Below are positions 46,937-55,901 of a DNA stretch of 64,000 nucleotides, piece by piece. The number at the start of each line of letters is the position of its first letter. The stretch's first letter is position 1. The notes below the pieces were generated by a model that was given only the letters and a program-made list of their open reading frames with translations, was not told the origin of the DNA and made no database searches. This stretch comes from Klebsiella quasivariicola (GTDB lineage: Bacteria > Pseudomonadota > Gammaproteobacteria > Enterobacterales > Enterobacteriaceae), in NCBI RefSeq assembly GCF_002269255.1, contig NZ_CP022823.1:5270001-5334000 (forward strand), in the 5' to 3' direction. A program made the position numbers and the translations under genes.

Positions 46937-47401
46937 ATGTCTGAACTTACTGCTGAAGCAGCCCTGAAACTGGTGGGGGAGATTTTCGTCTATCACATGC
47001 CGTTTAACCGCGCCCTCGGTCTCGAACTGGAACGCTATGAAAAGGCGTTTGCCCAGCTCAGCTTTAATAATCAGCCGATGATGGTCGGTAACTGGGCGCA
47101 GAGTATTCTGCATGGCGGGGTGATCGCCTCCGCGCTGGACGTCGCCGCTGGCCTGGTCTGCGTCGGCAGCACCCTTACCCGCCATGACACCATCAACGAA
47201 GAAGAGCTGCGCCAGCGGCTTTCCCGCATGGGAACCATCGACCTGCGCGTGGACTACCTGCGTCCGGGCCGCGGCGAACGTTTTACCGCCACCAGCACCC
47301 TGCTGCGCGCCGGCAATAAAGTGGCGGTTGCCCGCGTGGAACTGCATAACGAAGCGCAGGTCTATATTGCCAGCGCAACGGCCACCTATATGGTGGGTTG
47401 A
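46937..47401 (+). CDS. yigI: Hotdog-fold acyl-CoA thioesterase YigI
   Basis: A 154-residue PaaI/hotdog thioesterase (E. coli YigI 155). The motif ILHGGVIASALDVAAG carries the catalytic region, and LRVDYLRPGRGERFTA is the second conserved strand. Medium- to long-chain acyl-CoA is the likely substrate, from reports on this family. The ATG at 46937 (MSELTAEAALK) is preferred over an upstream start that adds 8 residues. It is divergent from pldA and followed by rarD 48 nt on. Confidence 0.9.
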   Translation: MSELTAEAALKLVGEIFVYHMPFNRALGLELERYEKAFAQLSFNNQPMMVGNWAQSILHGGVIASALDVAAGLVCVGSTLTRHDTINEEELRQRLSRMGTIDLRVDYLRPGRGERFTATSTLLRAGNKVAVARVELHNEAQVYIASATATYMVG

Positions 47402-47449
47402 TTGGCCAAAATCGAGTAACATCACTCTCTTTGGCAATGGATTTTACCG

Positions 47450-48343
47450 ATGGATGCGAAACAGACGCGGTTGGGGATCATTCTGGCCCTCGCCGCCTAC
47501 TTTATCTGGGGTATCGCGCCGGCGTACTTCAAACTTATCTACTATGTTCCCGCCGATGAAATTCTGACGCATCGCGTGATCTGGTCTTTCTTCTTCATGG
47601 TGGCGCTCATCAGCGTCAGCCGCCAGTGGCCGCAGGTGAAAAAGCTGCTGAAGACGCCGCGCAAGATCTTCCTGCTGGCGCTCTCGGCGGTGCTGGTGGG
47701 CGGCAACTGGCTGCTCTTCATCTGGGCGGTGAATAACCACCATATGCTGGAAGCCAGCCTCGGCTACTTTATCAACCCGCTGGTGAATATTCTGTTGGGG
47801 ATGATTTTCCTCGGCGAACGCTTCCGTCGCCTGCAGTGGCTGGCGGTGCTTCTTGCCTTTTGCGGCGTGCTGGTCCAGCTGTGGACTTTTGGTTCGCTGC
47901 CGATAATCGGCCTTGGGCTGGCCTTCAGTTTTGCCTTTTACGGCCTGGTGCGGAAGAAAATCGCTGTCGATGCGCAGACCGGCATGCTGGTGGAAACGCT
48001 GTGGCTACTGCCGGTGGCGGCAATCTGGCTGTTCGGCATCACCGATAGCCCAACCAGCCATATGGGAGACAACCCCTGGTCGCTCAATCTGCTGCTGATG
48101 GCGGCGGGCGTGGTGACCACCATCCCTCTGCTGTGCTTCACCGGGGCGGCAACGCGGCTGCGGCTCTCCACGCTGGGCTTTTTCCAGTACATCGGCCCGA
48201 CGCTGATGTTCCTGCTGGCGGTGACGTTCTACGGCGAAGTGCCGGGCAAGGATAAAATGGTCACCTTCGGCTTTATCTGGGTCGCGCTGGCGGTATTTAT
48301 CGTCGATGCGCTGTATACCCAGCGCCGGCTGCGCAGAGGCTAA
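47450..48343 (+). CDS. rarD: EamA-family transporter RarD
   Basis: RarD is a ten-helix inner-membrane protein of the drug/metabolite transporter superfamily, 297 residues; its substrate is unknown (the name comes from a chloramphenicol-related annotation). The start MDAKQTRLGIILALAAYFIW and the motif LEASLGYFINPLVNILLG are typical of the family. In E. coli the small genes yigE and yigF flank corA; I see neither here, and only 43 nt separate rarD from convergent corA. Confidence 0.93.
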   Translation: MDAKQTRLGIILALAAYFIWGIAPAYFKLIYYVPADEILTHRVIWSFFFMVALISVSRQWPQVKKLLKTPRKIFLLALSAVLVGGNWLLFIWAVNNHHMLEASLGYFINPLVNILLGMIFLGERFRRLQWLAVLLAFCGVLVQLWTFGSLPIIGLGLAFSFAFYGLVRKKIAVDAQTGMLVETLWLLPVAAIWLFGITDSPTSHMGDNPWSLNLLLMAAGVVTTIPLLCFTGAATRLRLSTLGFFQYIGPTLMFLLAVTFYGEVPGKDKMVTFGFIWVALAVFIVDALYTQRRLRRG

Positions 48344-48357
48344 GCCGGCCTCTGACA

Positions 48358-48389
48358 ATAAAAAAGGGAGCCGACGCTCCCTTTTTTTA
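48358..48389. terminator. Bidirectional terminator between rarD and corA
   Basis: AAAAAAGGGAGC, a CGAC loop and GCTCCCTTTTTT form a strong stem with T runs on both strands. It ends both convergent genes, and the corA stop overlaps the T run. Confidence 0.9.
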
Positions 48390-49337
48390 CAGCCAGTTTT
48401 TACGCTTAAAGTAGAGATACGGCGCCAGGCCGGCCAGCATCATAAAGACGATCGCCCCCGGGTAGCCGAAGCTCCAGTGCAGCTCCGGCATAAATTCAAA
48501 GTTCATTCCGTAGCTGGAGGCCACCAGAGTTGGCGGCAGGAATACCACCGAGACCACCGAGAAGATCTTGATGATGCGGTTCTGTTCGATGTTGATAAAG
48601 CCCATCGCCGCCTGCATCAGGAAGTTCACCTTCTGGAACAGCGATTCGTTATGCGGCAGCAGGGATTCGATATCGCGCAGGATCTCCCGCGCCTGTTCCA
48701 GCTGGCCCGCCGGCAGGCGCGCCTTGCGTACGAGAAAGTTCAGCGCGCGCTGGGTATCCATCAGACAGAGGCGCACCTTCCAGCCGATATCTTCCAGTTC
48801 TGCCAGCGTCGACAGCGCTTCATCGTACTCGTCGCCCTGATGGCCTTCCATAATCACGCGGCTCAGCTTTTCCAGGTCGCTGTAGATGTTTTCAATTTCA
48901 TCCGCCAGCTGCTCGATTTTGGTCTCGAACAGGTCGAGCAGCAGTTCGTAGGCGTTACCGTCGACCAGCGTCTGGTTACGCACGCGCATACGGTAGAGGC
49001 GAAAAGCCGGCAGTTCGCGCTCGCGCAGCGTGAACAGGCGGCCTTCGCGGATGGTAAACGCCACGGTAGAGTTGCCGGCGTGATCGTCGGCATCTTCAAA
49101 AAAGAAGAACGAGTGGATGTGTAACCCGTCTTCATCTTCAAAGAAACGCGCGGAGGCTTCGATATCTTCCAGTTCCGGGCGCGTCGCCAGGTTTTGACCC
49201 AGTTCCGTCTGCACGCGGCTTCGCTCATCGTCGTCAGGCTCGACCAGATCGACCCACACCGAGCTGGCGAGGTGCTTGATCTCATCGGCTTCCAGACGCG
49301 TTAAACGATTGTTTTCCAGTTGAAATGCGCTCAGCAT
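48387..49337 (-). CDS. corA: Magnesium/cobalt transporter CorA
   Basis: CorA is the pentameric primary Mg2+ channel, which also passes Co2+ and Ni2+. The product is 316 residues, the E. coli length. A large cytoplasmic domain precedes two C-terminal membrane helices (FSVVSVVFLPPTLVASSYGM and IVFMMLAGLAPYLYFKR), with the YGMN filter motif between. The ATG at 49337 gives MLSAFQLENNRL as in E. coli; an upstream in-frame start would overlap the leader. Expression probably responds to Mg2+ through the leader at 49338-49600. Confidence 0.97.
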   Translation of the reverse strand: MLSAFQLENNRLTRLEADEIKHLASSVWVDLVEPDDDERSRVQTELGQNLATRPELEDIEASARFFEDEDGLHIHSFFFFEDADDHAGNSTVAFTIREGRLFTLRERELPAFRLYRMRVRNQTLVDGNAYELLLDLFETKIEQLADEIENIYSDLEKLSRVIMEGHQGDEYDEALSTLAELEDIGWKVRLCLMDTQRALNFLVRKARLPAGQLEQAREILRDIESLLPHNESLFQKVNFLMQAAMGFINIEQNRIIKIFSVVSVVFLPPTLVASSYGMNFEFMPELHWSFGYPGAIVFMMLAGLAPYLYFKRKNWL

Positions 49338-49403
49338 GACCGGGACTCCCAATGCAAAAAAATTATCGGACAGTTCGGTGGGCACACAGAAACAAATTGG
49401 GTT

Positions 49404-49475
49404 TCAGACCATTAAGCCTGACTCAGCGCGACGGGAATGGGACAGGTCGCTGACAACCGCTAAGGCTATCAGCAT
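49404..49475 (-). CDS. corL: Candidate corA leader peptide (CorL-like)
   Basis: A 23-codon frame in the corA leader, ATG at 49475 to TGA at 49404, encodes MLIALAVVSDLSHSRRAESG followed by LMV. It ends 66 nt before the corA start. In Salmonella a short leader frame, corL, couples translation to Rho-dependent termination of corA; position and size fit, but I do not recall its sequence well enough to match it. AAGG lies about 10 nt upstream of the ATG. A second frame, GTG at 49387, overlaps the corA start and is an alternative. Confidence 0.45.
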   Translation of the reverse strand: MLIALAVVSDLSHSRRAESGLMV

Positions 49476-49490
49476 AAGAGGATAGCCTTA
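49461..49490 (-). promoter_or_regulatory. Hairpin around the corA leader-peptide start
   Basis: TAAGGCTATC and GATAGCCTTA form a perfect 10-bp stem, with the leader ATG in the 10-nt loop. The stem hides the likely ribosome-binding AAGG. It looks like an RNA switch within the corA leader. The rest of the corA-uvrD gap (to 49692) holds further weaker inverted repeats and presumably the corA promoter, which I cannot place with confidence. Confidence 0.6.
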
Positions 49491-49692
49491 GGAGTTGTTC
49501 CTGAATGACAGGAAGTTGAGCCAGCATCTACTGGGTGTGTCCAAGGCGAATGTCCTCTTAGCGTAATCGTGCGCGCATGTTACGCCAGCGCAAAATCGGC
49601 GTCAACACGCATCGGAACGCGAAAGCGCAAATCAGGCGCCTTAACGTATAAAGGTAGCAGAATATTACAAAATAGTGATATTTTTCTTAAAG

Positions 49693-51855
49693 TTACACTG
49701 CCTCAAGCCGAGCGTAAGCCGCCACCAGCCATTTGATTCCCTGCCCCTGAAAAGCCACCTGTAGCCGGCTGTGCTCGCCGCTACCTTCGAGGTTGACGAT
49801 GGTGCCTTCGCCAAACTTTGGATGGCGTACGCGCTGGCCTAACTTGTAGCCGGTATCGCTCTCGGCGATCGGCGCCCCCAGTCGCTGATGGTTCACCGGG
49901 CGGCTCACCGTAGCCCGCAGACGCACTTCTTCTACACACTCCTGCGGCAACTCCCCGATAAAGCGCGACGGGCGGTGATAAACCTCTTTCCCGTACAGAC
50001 GGCGGGTTTCGGCGTAAGTCAGCGTCAGCTTCTGCATGGCGCGCGTTACGCCAACGTAGGCCAGGCGACGCTCTTCTTCGAGGCGGCCGCCCTCATCAAG
50101 CGCCATCTGGCTCGGGAACATCCCCTCTTCGACGCCGACGATAAACACCTGCGGGAACTCCAGCCCTTTCGCCGAGTGCAGGGTCATCAGCTGAACCGCG
50201 TCCTGCCAGGTGTCCGCCTGCCCCTCGCCCGCTTCCAGCGCGGCGTGAGAGAGGAACGCCTGCAGCGGCATCAGGTCTTCATCTTCTTCGTTGTAGCTGA
50301 ACTGGCGCGTCGCCGTCACCAGTTCCTCTAAGTTTTCAATACGGGTCTGGCCCTTCTCGCCTTTCTCCTGCTCGTACATCGCGCGCAGGCCGGAGTCTTT
50401 AATCACCCGATCGGTCTGGACGTGCAGCGGCATATCGGCGGTTTCCTGCGCCAGCGCGTCAATCAGCTCCATAAAGCGCTGCAGGGCGCTGGCGGCGCGA
50501 CCGGCCAGCACTTTCTCTTTCAGCAGCTCGCGACAGGCCTGCCACAGCGTCAGCTGACGATCGCGCGAGGTCTGGCGTACCACGTCCAGCGTACGATCGC
50601 CGATGCCGCGAGTCGGCGTATTGACCACCCGCTCAAACGCTGCATCGTCGTTACGGTTGGCAATCAGGCGCAGGTAAGAGAGCGCATCTTTGATTTCCTG
50701 ACGTTCGAAGAAGCGCATACCGCCGTAGATACGGTACGGCATGCTGGCCTGCAGGAGCGCCTCTTCCAGCACGCGCGACTGGGCGTTACTGCGATAGAGG
50801 ATAGCGCACTGCTCCAGCGCGCCACCGTTCTCCTGCCAGGTTTTAATTCGGTTCACCACGAAGCGTGCTTCGTCGAGATCGTTGAAGGCGCAGTACAGCG
50901 AGATCGGCTCGCCGTCGGCGCCGTCGGTCCACAGTTTTTTGCCCAGGCGCCCGTTGTTGTTTTCAATCAGGGCGTTGGCGGCGCTGAGAATATTGCTGGT
51001 TGAACGATAGTTCTGCTCCAGACGAATAGTTTCCGCGCCCGGGAAGTCATTGAGGAAGCGCTGAATGTTTTCAACCTGGGCGCCGCGCCAGCCGTAAATC
51101 GACTGGTCATCATCGCCGACGATCATCACCTTGCCGGTATCGCCCGCCAGCAGGCGGATCCAGGCGTACTGGATGTTGTTGGTGTCCTGGAATTCGTCAA
51201 CAAGGATATTGGTGAAACGCTCGCGGTAGTGCTGCAGGATATGCGGTTTGTTCAGCCACAGCTCATGGGCGCGCAGCAGCAGCTCGGCGAAGTCCACCAG
51301 CCCGGCGCGATCGCAGGCTTCCTGATAGGCCTGATAGACCTTCTGCCAGGTCTGTTCGACCGGGTTGCCGTAGCTCTGAATATGGTGCGGGCGCAGCCCT
51401 TCATCTTTTTGGCTGTTGATGTACCACATCGCCTGACGCGGCGGCCATTGCTTCTCATCCAGGTTCATCGCCTTAATCAGGCGCTTCAGCAGGCGTAGCT
51501 GGTCTTCGCTATCGAGGATTTGGAAATCTTGCGGCAGGTTGGCATCCAGATGATGGGCGCGTAGCAGGCGATGGGCCAGGCCGTGGAAGGTGCCGACCCA
51601 CATGCCGCCCTGGGTGGTGCCCATCAGCTGACCAATACGATGGCGCATCTCCGCCGCCGCTTTGTTGGTAAAAGTCACCGCCATAATGGAATACGGCGAG
51701 CAGTTCTCCACGCTCAGCAGCCAGGCGATACGGTGCACCAGAACGCGCGTCTTACCACTGCCCGCCCCTGCCAGAACCAGCATGTTGGTGCGCGAGGCCG
51801 CAACGGCTTCACGCTGTTTGTCATTAAGGCTGTCGAGCAGGTAAGAAACGTCCAT
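49693..51855 (-). CDS. uvrD: DNA helicase II UvrD
   Basis: UvrD is a superfamily 1A 3'-5' helicase in nucleotide excision repair and methyl-directed mismatch repair. The product is 720 residues, the E. coli length. Walker A is AGAGSGKT at 29-36. Other motifs are VTFTNKAAAEM, VDEFQDTN, GDDDQSIYGWRGA, EQNYRST, LMTLHSAKGLEFPQV and RRLAYVGVTRA. The C-terminal Tudor-like domain (YKLGQRVRHPKFGEGTIV) binds RNA polymerase. I use the ATG at 51855 (MDVSYLLDSL); a start two codons earlier is possible. A perfect LexA box lies 36 bp upstream. Confidence 0.98.
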   Translation of the reverse strand: MDVSYLLDSLNDKQREAVAASRTNMLVLAGAGSGKTRVLVHRIAWLLSVENCSPYSIMAVTFTNKAAAEMRHRIGQLMGTTQGGMWVGTFHGLAHRLLRAHHLDANLPQDFQILDSEDQLRLLKRLIKAMNLDEKQWPPRQAMWYINSQKDEGLRPHHIQSYGNPVEQTWQKVYQAYQEACDRAGLVDFAELLLRAHELWLNKPHILQHYRERFTNILVDEFQDTNNIQYAWIRLLAGDTGKVMIVGDDDQSIYGWRGAQVENIQRFLNDFPGAETIRLEQNYRSTSNILSAANALIENNNGRLGKKLWTDGADGEPISLYCAFNDLDEARFVVNRIKTWQENGGALEQCAILYRSNAQSRVLEEALLQASMPYRIYGGMRFFERQEIKDALSYLRLIANRNDDAAFERVVNTPTRGIGDRTLDVVRQTSRDRQLTLWQACRELLKEKVLAGRAASALQRFMELIDALAQETADMPLHVQTDRVIKDSGLRAMYEQEKGEKGQTRIENLEELVTATRQFSYNEEDEDLMPLQAFLSHAALEAGEGQADTWQDAVQLMTLHSAKGLEFPQVFIVGVEEGMFPSQMALDEGGRLEEERRLAYVGVTRAMQKLTLTYAETRRLYGKEVYHRPSRFIGELPQECVEEVRLRATVSRPVNHQRLGAPIAESDTGYKLGQRVRHPKFGEGTIVNLEGSGEHSRLQVAFQGQGIKWLVAAYARLEAV

Positions 51856-51890
51856 TGGCACCGCCGGAAGAGAAGGGGTTCCACGAACCC

Positions 51891-51906
51891 CTGTTAATAT
51901 ATACAG
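51891..51906. promoter_or_regulatory. LexA (SOS) box of uvrD
   Basis: On the minus strand CTGTATATATTAACAG matches CTGT-N8-ACAG exactly with an A/T-rich centre. uvrD should be DNA-damage inducible, as in E. coli. Confidence 0.93.
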
Positions 51907-51918
51907 AGTGACTGGTGA

Positions 51919-52635
51919 TTATATCAGCGAGGTCAGAGATGCCAACCGTGAAATTTCAATATGCGGCAGCAGGCGGCTGTCCGCGGTGTGCATCAGGTCC
52001 GCGCCTTGCGGTTTGATCCAGCAGGCCTGCATCCCGCAGCGTAGCGAACCGGCAACGTCGGTCGTCAGGTCATCGCCGACATGCAGAATCTGCCCGAGCG
52101 GTAAATCCAGACGCTCCGCCGCCAGGTGGTACATATCGGCAAACGGCTTGGAACGACCATCCGGACCGGCGCGCAGCACGAAGCGGAAATAGTCGCTCAG
52201 GCCGAACAGCTCGGGGCGGGCGTTACCGTTGGTAATCGCTACCAGCGGCCACTTTTCCGCCAGCTTCGCCAGCGTATCGTGGGTCTCCTGCGGGACATCG
52301 ACCCGGCTGCGCCAGTGGGCGAAATTTTCCATCGCCGCATCGGCGCCGGCTTTCGCCTCGGCGGCGGAAAGTCCAGCGTTACGCATGCCGAGCTCCAGCG
52401 CACGATGGCGCCAGACGGTCACGTCGTGGTAGATCTCCGGCTCAGATGCCAGCAGCGTCTGACGCAGCTGGTTAAGCTCATGGGCATCGAACTGGCTGAG
52501 CGACGGATGGTAATTGCGCACAAAGGCCAGCGACTCGTGCATCGTCCGGTCAATCACCGGGCGGTTATCATATAGGGTGTCGTCCAGGTCGAACGTCAGT
52601 GCGGAAATCTGGCCCAGAGGTCGGTAAAAACGCAT
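51919..52635 (-). CDS. yigB: FMN phosphatase YigB (HAD family)
   Basis: YigB is a 238-residue HAD phosphatase that dephosphorylates FMN (5-amino-6-ribitylamino-uracil phosphate is another reported substrate). Motifs: LTFDLDDTLYDNRP (nucleophile D16), VAITNGNA, the lysine in GRSKPFADMY, and LHVGDDLTTDVAGS. The start shares one base with the xerC stop (TAATG). Last gene of dapF-yigA-xerC-yigB. Confidence 0.95.
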   Translation of the reverse strand: MRFYRPLGQISALTFDLDDTLYDNRPVIDRTMHESLAFVRNYHPSLSQFDAHELNQLRQTLLASEPEIYHDVTVWRHRALELGMRNAGLSAAEAKAGADAAMENFAHWRSRVDVPQETHDTLAKLAEKWPLVAITNGNARPELFGLSDYFRFVLRAGPDGRSKPFADMYHLAAERLDLPLGQILHVGDDLTTDVAGSLRCGMQACWIKPQGADLMHTADSRLLPHIEISRLASLTSLI

Positions 52636-53537
52636 TATTTCCCCCGTTTAGCGCGCGGATGCGCGGCATCGTACACCGAGGCAAGGTGTTGAAAGTCAAG
52701 ATGGGTATAGATTTGAGTGGTGGAGAGGTTAGCATGGCCCAACAGCTCCTGCACGCCGCGCAGATCGCCGCTCGACTCCAGCATATGGGTAGCAAAGGAG
52801 TGGCGCAGCTTGTGCGGGTGCACATGGCTGTTCAGCCCCTGCTTAATCCCCCACTCGGCAAATCGCTTCTGCACGTTGCGCGCCGAAATGCGTTTACCCA
52901 GCTTCGACAAAAACAGCGCGTCGTCGTCAGTGCCGAACAGGCCGCGCAAATCCAGCCAGTGCTCAATCCACGCCACCGCGTTACGACCGATCGGCAAACG
53001 GCGTTCTTTGCTGCCTTTGCCCATCACCCAAACCTCACCGCTTTCGAGGTCGAGGTGCTTAATATCAAGGTTGACCAGCTCAGACAGACGCAATCCCGCG
53101 CCGTACATCACTTCCAGCATCGCCCGGTCGCGCACCGCGAGCGGATCGTTGAGGTCGATATCCAGCAGCCGATTTACATCATCGACATCGATATTTTTCG
53201 GCAAGTGGCGGGGAATTTTCGGCGCCGCAATTCCCTTCGCCGGGTTAGCGGCCAGCTCGCCCTGACTGACCAGCCAGTCGAAGAAACTGCGCAGCGCCGA
53301 CAGGCGAAGCGCCAGGCTCGCCGGGCCTAACCCCGCGCGGCGACTACGCACCGCGAAGCTTCGCACCTGAGCGGCATCGCACTGCGACCAGCTTTTCAGG
53401 CCCGCCTCATCCGCCAGGGCGATCAGCGCGTCCAGCTGCCGCTGGTAATTCAGTAATGTGATCGGGCTGAGCTGGCGTTCAACGCCAAGGTGACGCAAAA
53501 AGCGAGCGACGGCGGAGAAGAGAGGCGAATCGGTCAT
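52635..53537 (-). CDS. xerC: Site-specific tyrosine recombinase XerC
   Basis: XerC acts with XerD at dif to resolve chromosome dimers. The product is 300 residues, two longer than E. coli at the N-terminus. The catalytic set is complete: R150, K174, H242, R245, H268 and nucleophile Y277 (TTQIYTHLDF). The N-terminal SAM-like domain covers about 1-110. The start overlaps the yigA stop (ATGA). Confidence 0.97.
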   Translation of the reverse strand: MTDSPLFSAVARFLRHLGVERQLSPITLLNYQRQLDALIALADEAGLKSWSQCDAAQVRSFAVRSRRAGLGPASLALRLSALRSFFDWLVSQGELAANPAKGIAAPKIPRHLPKNIDVDDVNRLLDIDLNDPLAVRDRAMLEVMYGAGLRLSELVNLDIKHLDLESGEVWVMGKGSKERRLPIGRNAVAWIEHWLDLRGLFGTDDDALFLSKLGKRISARNVQKRFAEWGIKQGLNSHVHPHKLRHSFATHMLESSGDLRGVQELLGHANLSTTQIYTHLDFQHLASVYDAAHPRAKRGK

Positions 53538-54241
53538 GCGCGTTCAATCCAGCGCTCCAGCAGGCCAGGCAGCATCTGCGCAATCTCCTGCAGCAGCTGG
53601 GTCCCCTGCCCTGGCTGATAATGCTGCGCATCGAGGCTGCTAAAGAGCATCACGCCGGGGGCATTATCGCCGCCCAGCAGCGACATCGCCACGGATCCAA
53701 TGGCTTTCGCCTCCGGCAGCACCACCAGCAGCTCCGGACCGTTCAGCGGCCCAAGGTAGTGGCGCACCTGGCCCAGACGTTGAATACGGATCGGCTCAAA
53801 CGCCTGCCGGCTTAACGCCAGGTGGGTAAACTTCGAGGGCGCGCCGAGGCGCCAGCTGTCAGGGAACAGGCGCACCGTGGCGCCTGCCAACCCCAGCTCG
53901 CGTGCCCAGCGGTGCAGGCGGTTGAGCATATCGTCGAGGCTCTCCGCGGCCGCCAGCCGCGTTTGCAGCTGCAGCAGACGCTGAAACAGGCTTTCATTGG
54001 CGACCGCCTGCTCCATTAGCAGCGACATGTTCTCTTCCAGCACATGAATGTGGTTACGCGCCCGTATCATGTGCCACTCCACCAGCGAAATCGTACCGCG
54101 TACCGGATGCGGGACGCGGAGATGTTCGACCTGGGCGGCATTACGAATAAAAAATTCAGGATGTTGCAACAGATAGTCCACCACCGCGCGATCGTTCAAC
54201 GCGCTGGCGACCTCCTGCTGTTCTTCCCCGATTGGTTTCAT
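53534..54241 (-). CDS. yigA: DUF484 protein YigA
   Basis: A 235-residue DUF484 protein of unknown function; the fold resembles a GAF domain preceded by a coiled coil. Visible features are VVDYLLQHPEFFIRN near the N-terminus, RGTISLVEWHMIRARNH in the coiled-coil part, and SVAMSLLGGDNAPGVMLFSS in the GAF-like part. It overlaps dapF and xerC by ATGA junctions, so it is translated as part of that operon. The conserved link with xerC suggests a chromosome-related role, but this is unproven. Confidence 0.92.
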   Translation of the reverse strand: MKPIGEEQQEVASALNDRAVVDYLLQHPEFFIRNAAQVEHLRVPHPVRGTISLVEWHMIRARNHIHVLEENMSLLMEQAVANESLFQRLLQLQTRLAAAESLDDMLNRLHRWARELGLAGATVRLFPDSWRLGAPSKFTHLALSRQAFEPIRIQRLGQVRHYLGPLNGPELLVVLPEAKAIGSVAMSLLGGDNAPGVMLFSSLDAQHYQPGQGTQLLQEIAQMLPGLLERWIERA

Positions 54242-55062
54242 AAATGAATAAATCCATCATAGACATGGGCCGCCGGGCCGGTCATAAACAGCGGCTGGCC
54301 CGGGCCTTTCCAGGCGATATCAAGACGACCGCCGGGTAATTCCACGCGTACTGTTTCCGCCAGCAGCCCCTGCTGGATCCCCACCGCCACCGCGGCGCAG
54401 GCGCCGCTGCCGCAGGCCTGGGTTTCCCCCGCACCGCGTTCGTAGACGCGCAAACGGATATGGGACCGGCCGACCACCTGCATAAAGCCGATATTGGCGC
54501 GCTCCGGAAAACGCTCATGGCTTTCCATCACCGGGCCGAGGGTTTCCACCGCTGCCGTCTCCACATCATCCACCTGGATGACGCAGTGCGGGTTGCCCAT
54601 GGACACCACGCCGCACAATACTGTCTGCTCGGCGGCACGCATGATATAGGTCTTTTCCGCTTTGTTGGCGCGGAACGGCACCTGGGACGGCTCGAAGTTG
54701 GGCTCGCCCATGTTCACCCGCACCAGATCGTCTTCCGTTACGCTTAATACCATACGCCCGTTGGCCGTACTCACGCGGATATCACGTTTATTGGTCAGGC
54801 CTTTCAGCCGGACAAAGCGGGCAAAACAGCGCGCGCCGTTGCCGCACTGCGACACTTCGCTACCGTCGGCGTTAAAGATCCGGTAATGGAAATCCAGATC
54901 GGGATCGTAGGGCGGCTCGACGACCAACAGCTGATCGAACCCGACGCCAAGGTGGCGATCCGCCAGACGGCGAATCAGCTCCGGCGAGAAAAAAACATTC
55001 TGCGTTACCGCGTCAACGACCATAAAATCGTTGCCAAGGCCATGCATTTTAGAGAACTGCAT
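54238..55062 (-). CDS. dapF: Diaminopimelate epimerase DapF
   Basis: DapF converts LL- to meso-diaminopimelate for peptidoglycan and lysine, without a cofactor. The product is 274 residues, as in E. coli. The two catalytic cysteines are C73 (SQCGNGARCF) and the one in ETQACGSGACAA. Two ATG codons lie in tandem (55065 and 55062); I prefer the second, 6 nt after GGAG, which gives MQFSKMHGLG. It lies 35 nt downstream of lptM. Confidence 0.97.
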   Translation of the reverse strand: MQFSKMHGLGNDFMVVDAVTQNVFFSPELIRRLADRHLGVGFDQLLVVEPPYDPDLDFHYRIFNADGSEVSQCGNGARCFARFVRLKGLTNKRDIRVSTANGRMVLSVTEDDLVRVNMGEPNFEPSQVPFRANKAEKTYIMRAAEQTVLCGVVSMGNPHCVIQVDDVETAAVETLGPVMESHERFPERANIGFMQVVGRSHIRLRVYERGAGETQACGSGACAAVAVGIQQGLLAETVRVELPGGRLDIAWKGPGQPLFMTGPAAHVYDGFIHL

Positions 55063-55097
55063 CATCTACTCCAGTTGCGCGGAACAGAACGTTATCG

Positions 55098-55301
55098 TTA
55101 GTAATTGACCTGGCTCGGACCGCCGGTATCGCCACGATCGTTACGATCCGGCGTTGAGCTCTGAATGCCTGGGTTAACCGGTTTAGTCGGCGGCGGCGCG
55201 GTTTTGTCCGCCGGCGGGAAATAAAGAGGCCCTTTCAGACCACAGCCAGTCAGGCTGAAGATCGCAAACAAAACGGCAAGCGTAGGAAAAACGTTTTTCA
55301 T
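55098..55301 (-). CDS. lptM: Lipoprotein LptM (YifL)
   Basis: LptM is a 67-residue outer-membrane lipoprotein that helps oxidative maturation of the LPS translocon LptD/LptE. It has a signal peptide with lipobox LTGC (FSLTGCGLKGPLYFPP), then a short Pro-rich tail ending GGPSQVNY like the E. coli protein. I start at 55301 (MKNVFPTLAVL); an upstream start adds 7 residues before the signal peptide. First gene of the dapF operon and divergent from cyaY. Confidence 0.93.
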   Translation of the reverse strand: MKNVFPTLAVLFAIFSLTGCGLKGPLYFPPADKTAPPPTKPVNPGIQSSTPDRNDRGDTGGPSQVNY

Positions 55302-55447
55302 TGATAGTTGCCCGTGATTCATTCTTTCTGCTTTCTATCATCGCAGGAGAAGATGTAAAAGCAAGCGTTTAGCATCCGACTGCGCGCGCTTTTGTTTCGC
55401 GCTATACTGCGACCCATCTTCAAAAATCAAAAAAGCAGAATAAAATT

Positions 55448-55768
55448 ATGAACGACAGTGAATTCCATCGCCTGGCCGATAGCCTGTGGATGACCATCGA
55501 AGAACGTCTGGACGACTGGGACGGCGACAGTGACATCGACTGCGAAATCAACGGCGGCGTGCTGACCATCAGCTTTGAAAACGGCAGCAAAATCATTATT
55601 AACCGTCAGGAGCCGCTGCACCAGGTGTGGCTGGCCACCAAACAGGGCGGCTACCATTTCGATCTCAAAGGCGACGAGTGGATCTGCGATCGCAGCGGCG
55701 AGACCTTCTGGGATCTGCTGGAGCAGGCGGCGAGCCAGCAGGCCGGTGAGACGGTGAAATTCCGTTAA
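55448..55768 (+). CDS. cyaY: Iron-sulfur assembly regulator CyaY (frataxin)
   Basis: CyaY is bacterial frataxin, which binds iron and tunes the cysteine desulfurase IscS. The product is 106 residues, as in E. coli. The acidic N-terminal helix (MNDSEFHRLADSLWMTIEER, LDDWDGDSD) and the beta-sheet motif QVWLATKQGGYHFDLKGDEW are diagnostic. It stands alone between lptM and cyaA and is followed by a REP cluster. Confidence 0.96.
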   Translation: MNDSEFHRLADSLWMTIEERLDDWDGDSDIDCEINGGVLTISFENGSKIIINRQEPLHQVWLATKQGGYHFDLKGDEWICDRSGETFWDLLEQAASQQAGETVKFR

Positions 55769-55778
55769 TGACGTGTTT

Positions 55779-55895
55779 CCCGGATAGCGGCGCATCGCGC
55801 TTTATCCGGGCTACCCAACGACATAGAACCGTAGCCCTGCTAAGCGCAGCGCCAGCAGGGAATATCTCCGGATAGCGGCTCACGCCTTATCCGGG
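55779..55895. repeat. REP cluster (BIME) between cyaY and cyaA
   Basis: Three palindromic units lie in tandem: 55779-55814 (CCCGGATAGCGGCG … TTATCCGGGCTAC), 55831-55860 (GTAGCCCTGCTAAGCGCAGC …) and 55868-55895 (CCGGATAGCGGC … TTATCCGGG). They sit between convergent genes, the usual place for REP elements, and would stabilise mRNA 3' ends. Confidence 0.88.
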
Positions 55896-55901
55896 CCAAA
55901 T

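Noticed and set aside
48306..49124. A 272-codon frame covering the rarD end and corA antisense
   Set aside because: It crosses a strong bidirectional terminator and is antisense to corA over most of its length.
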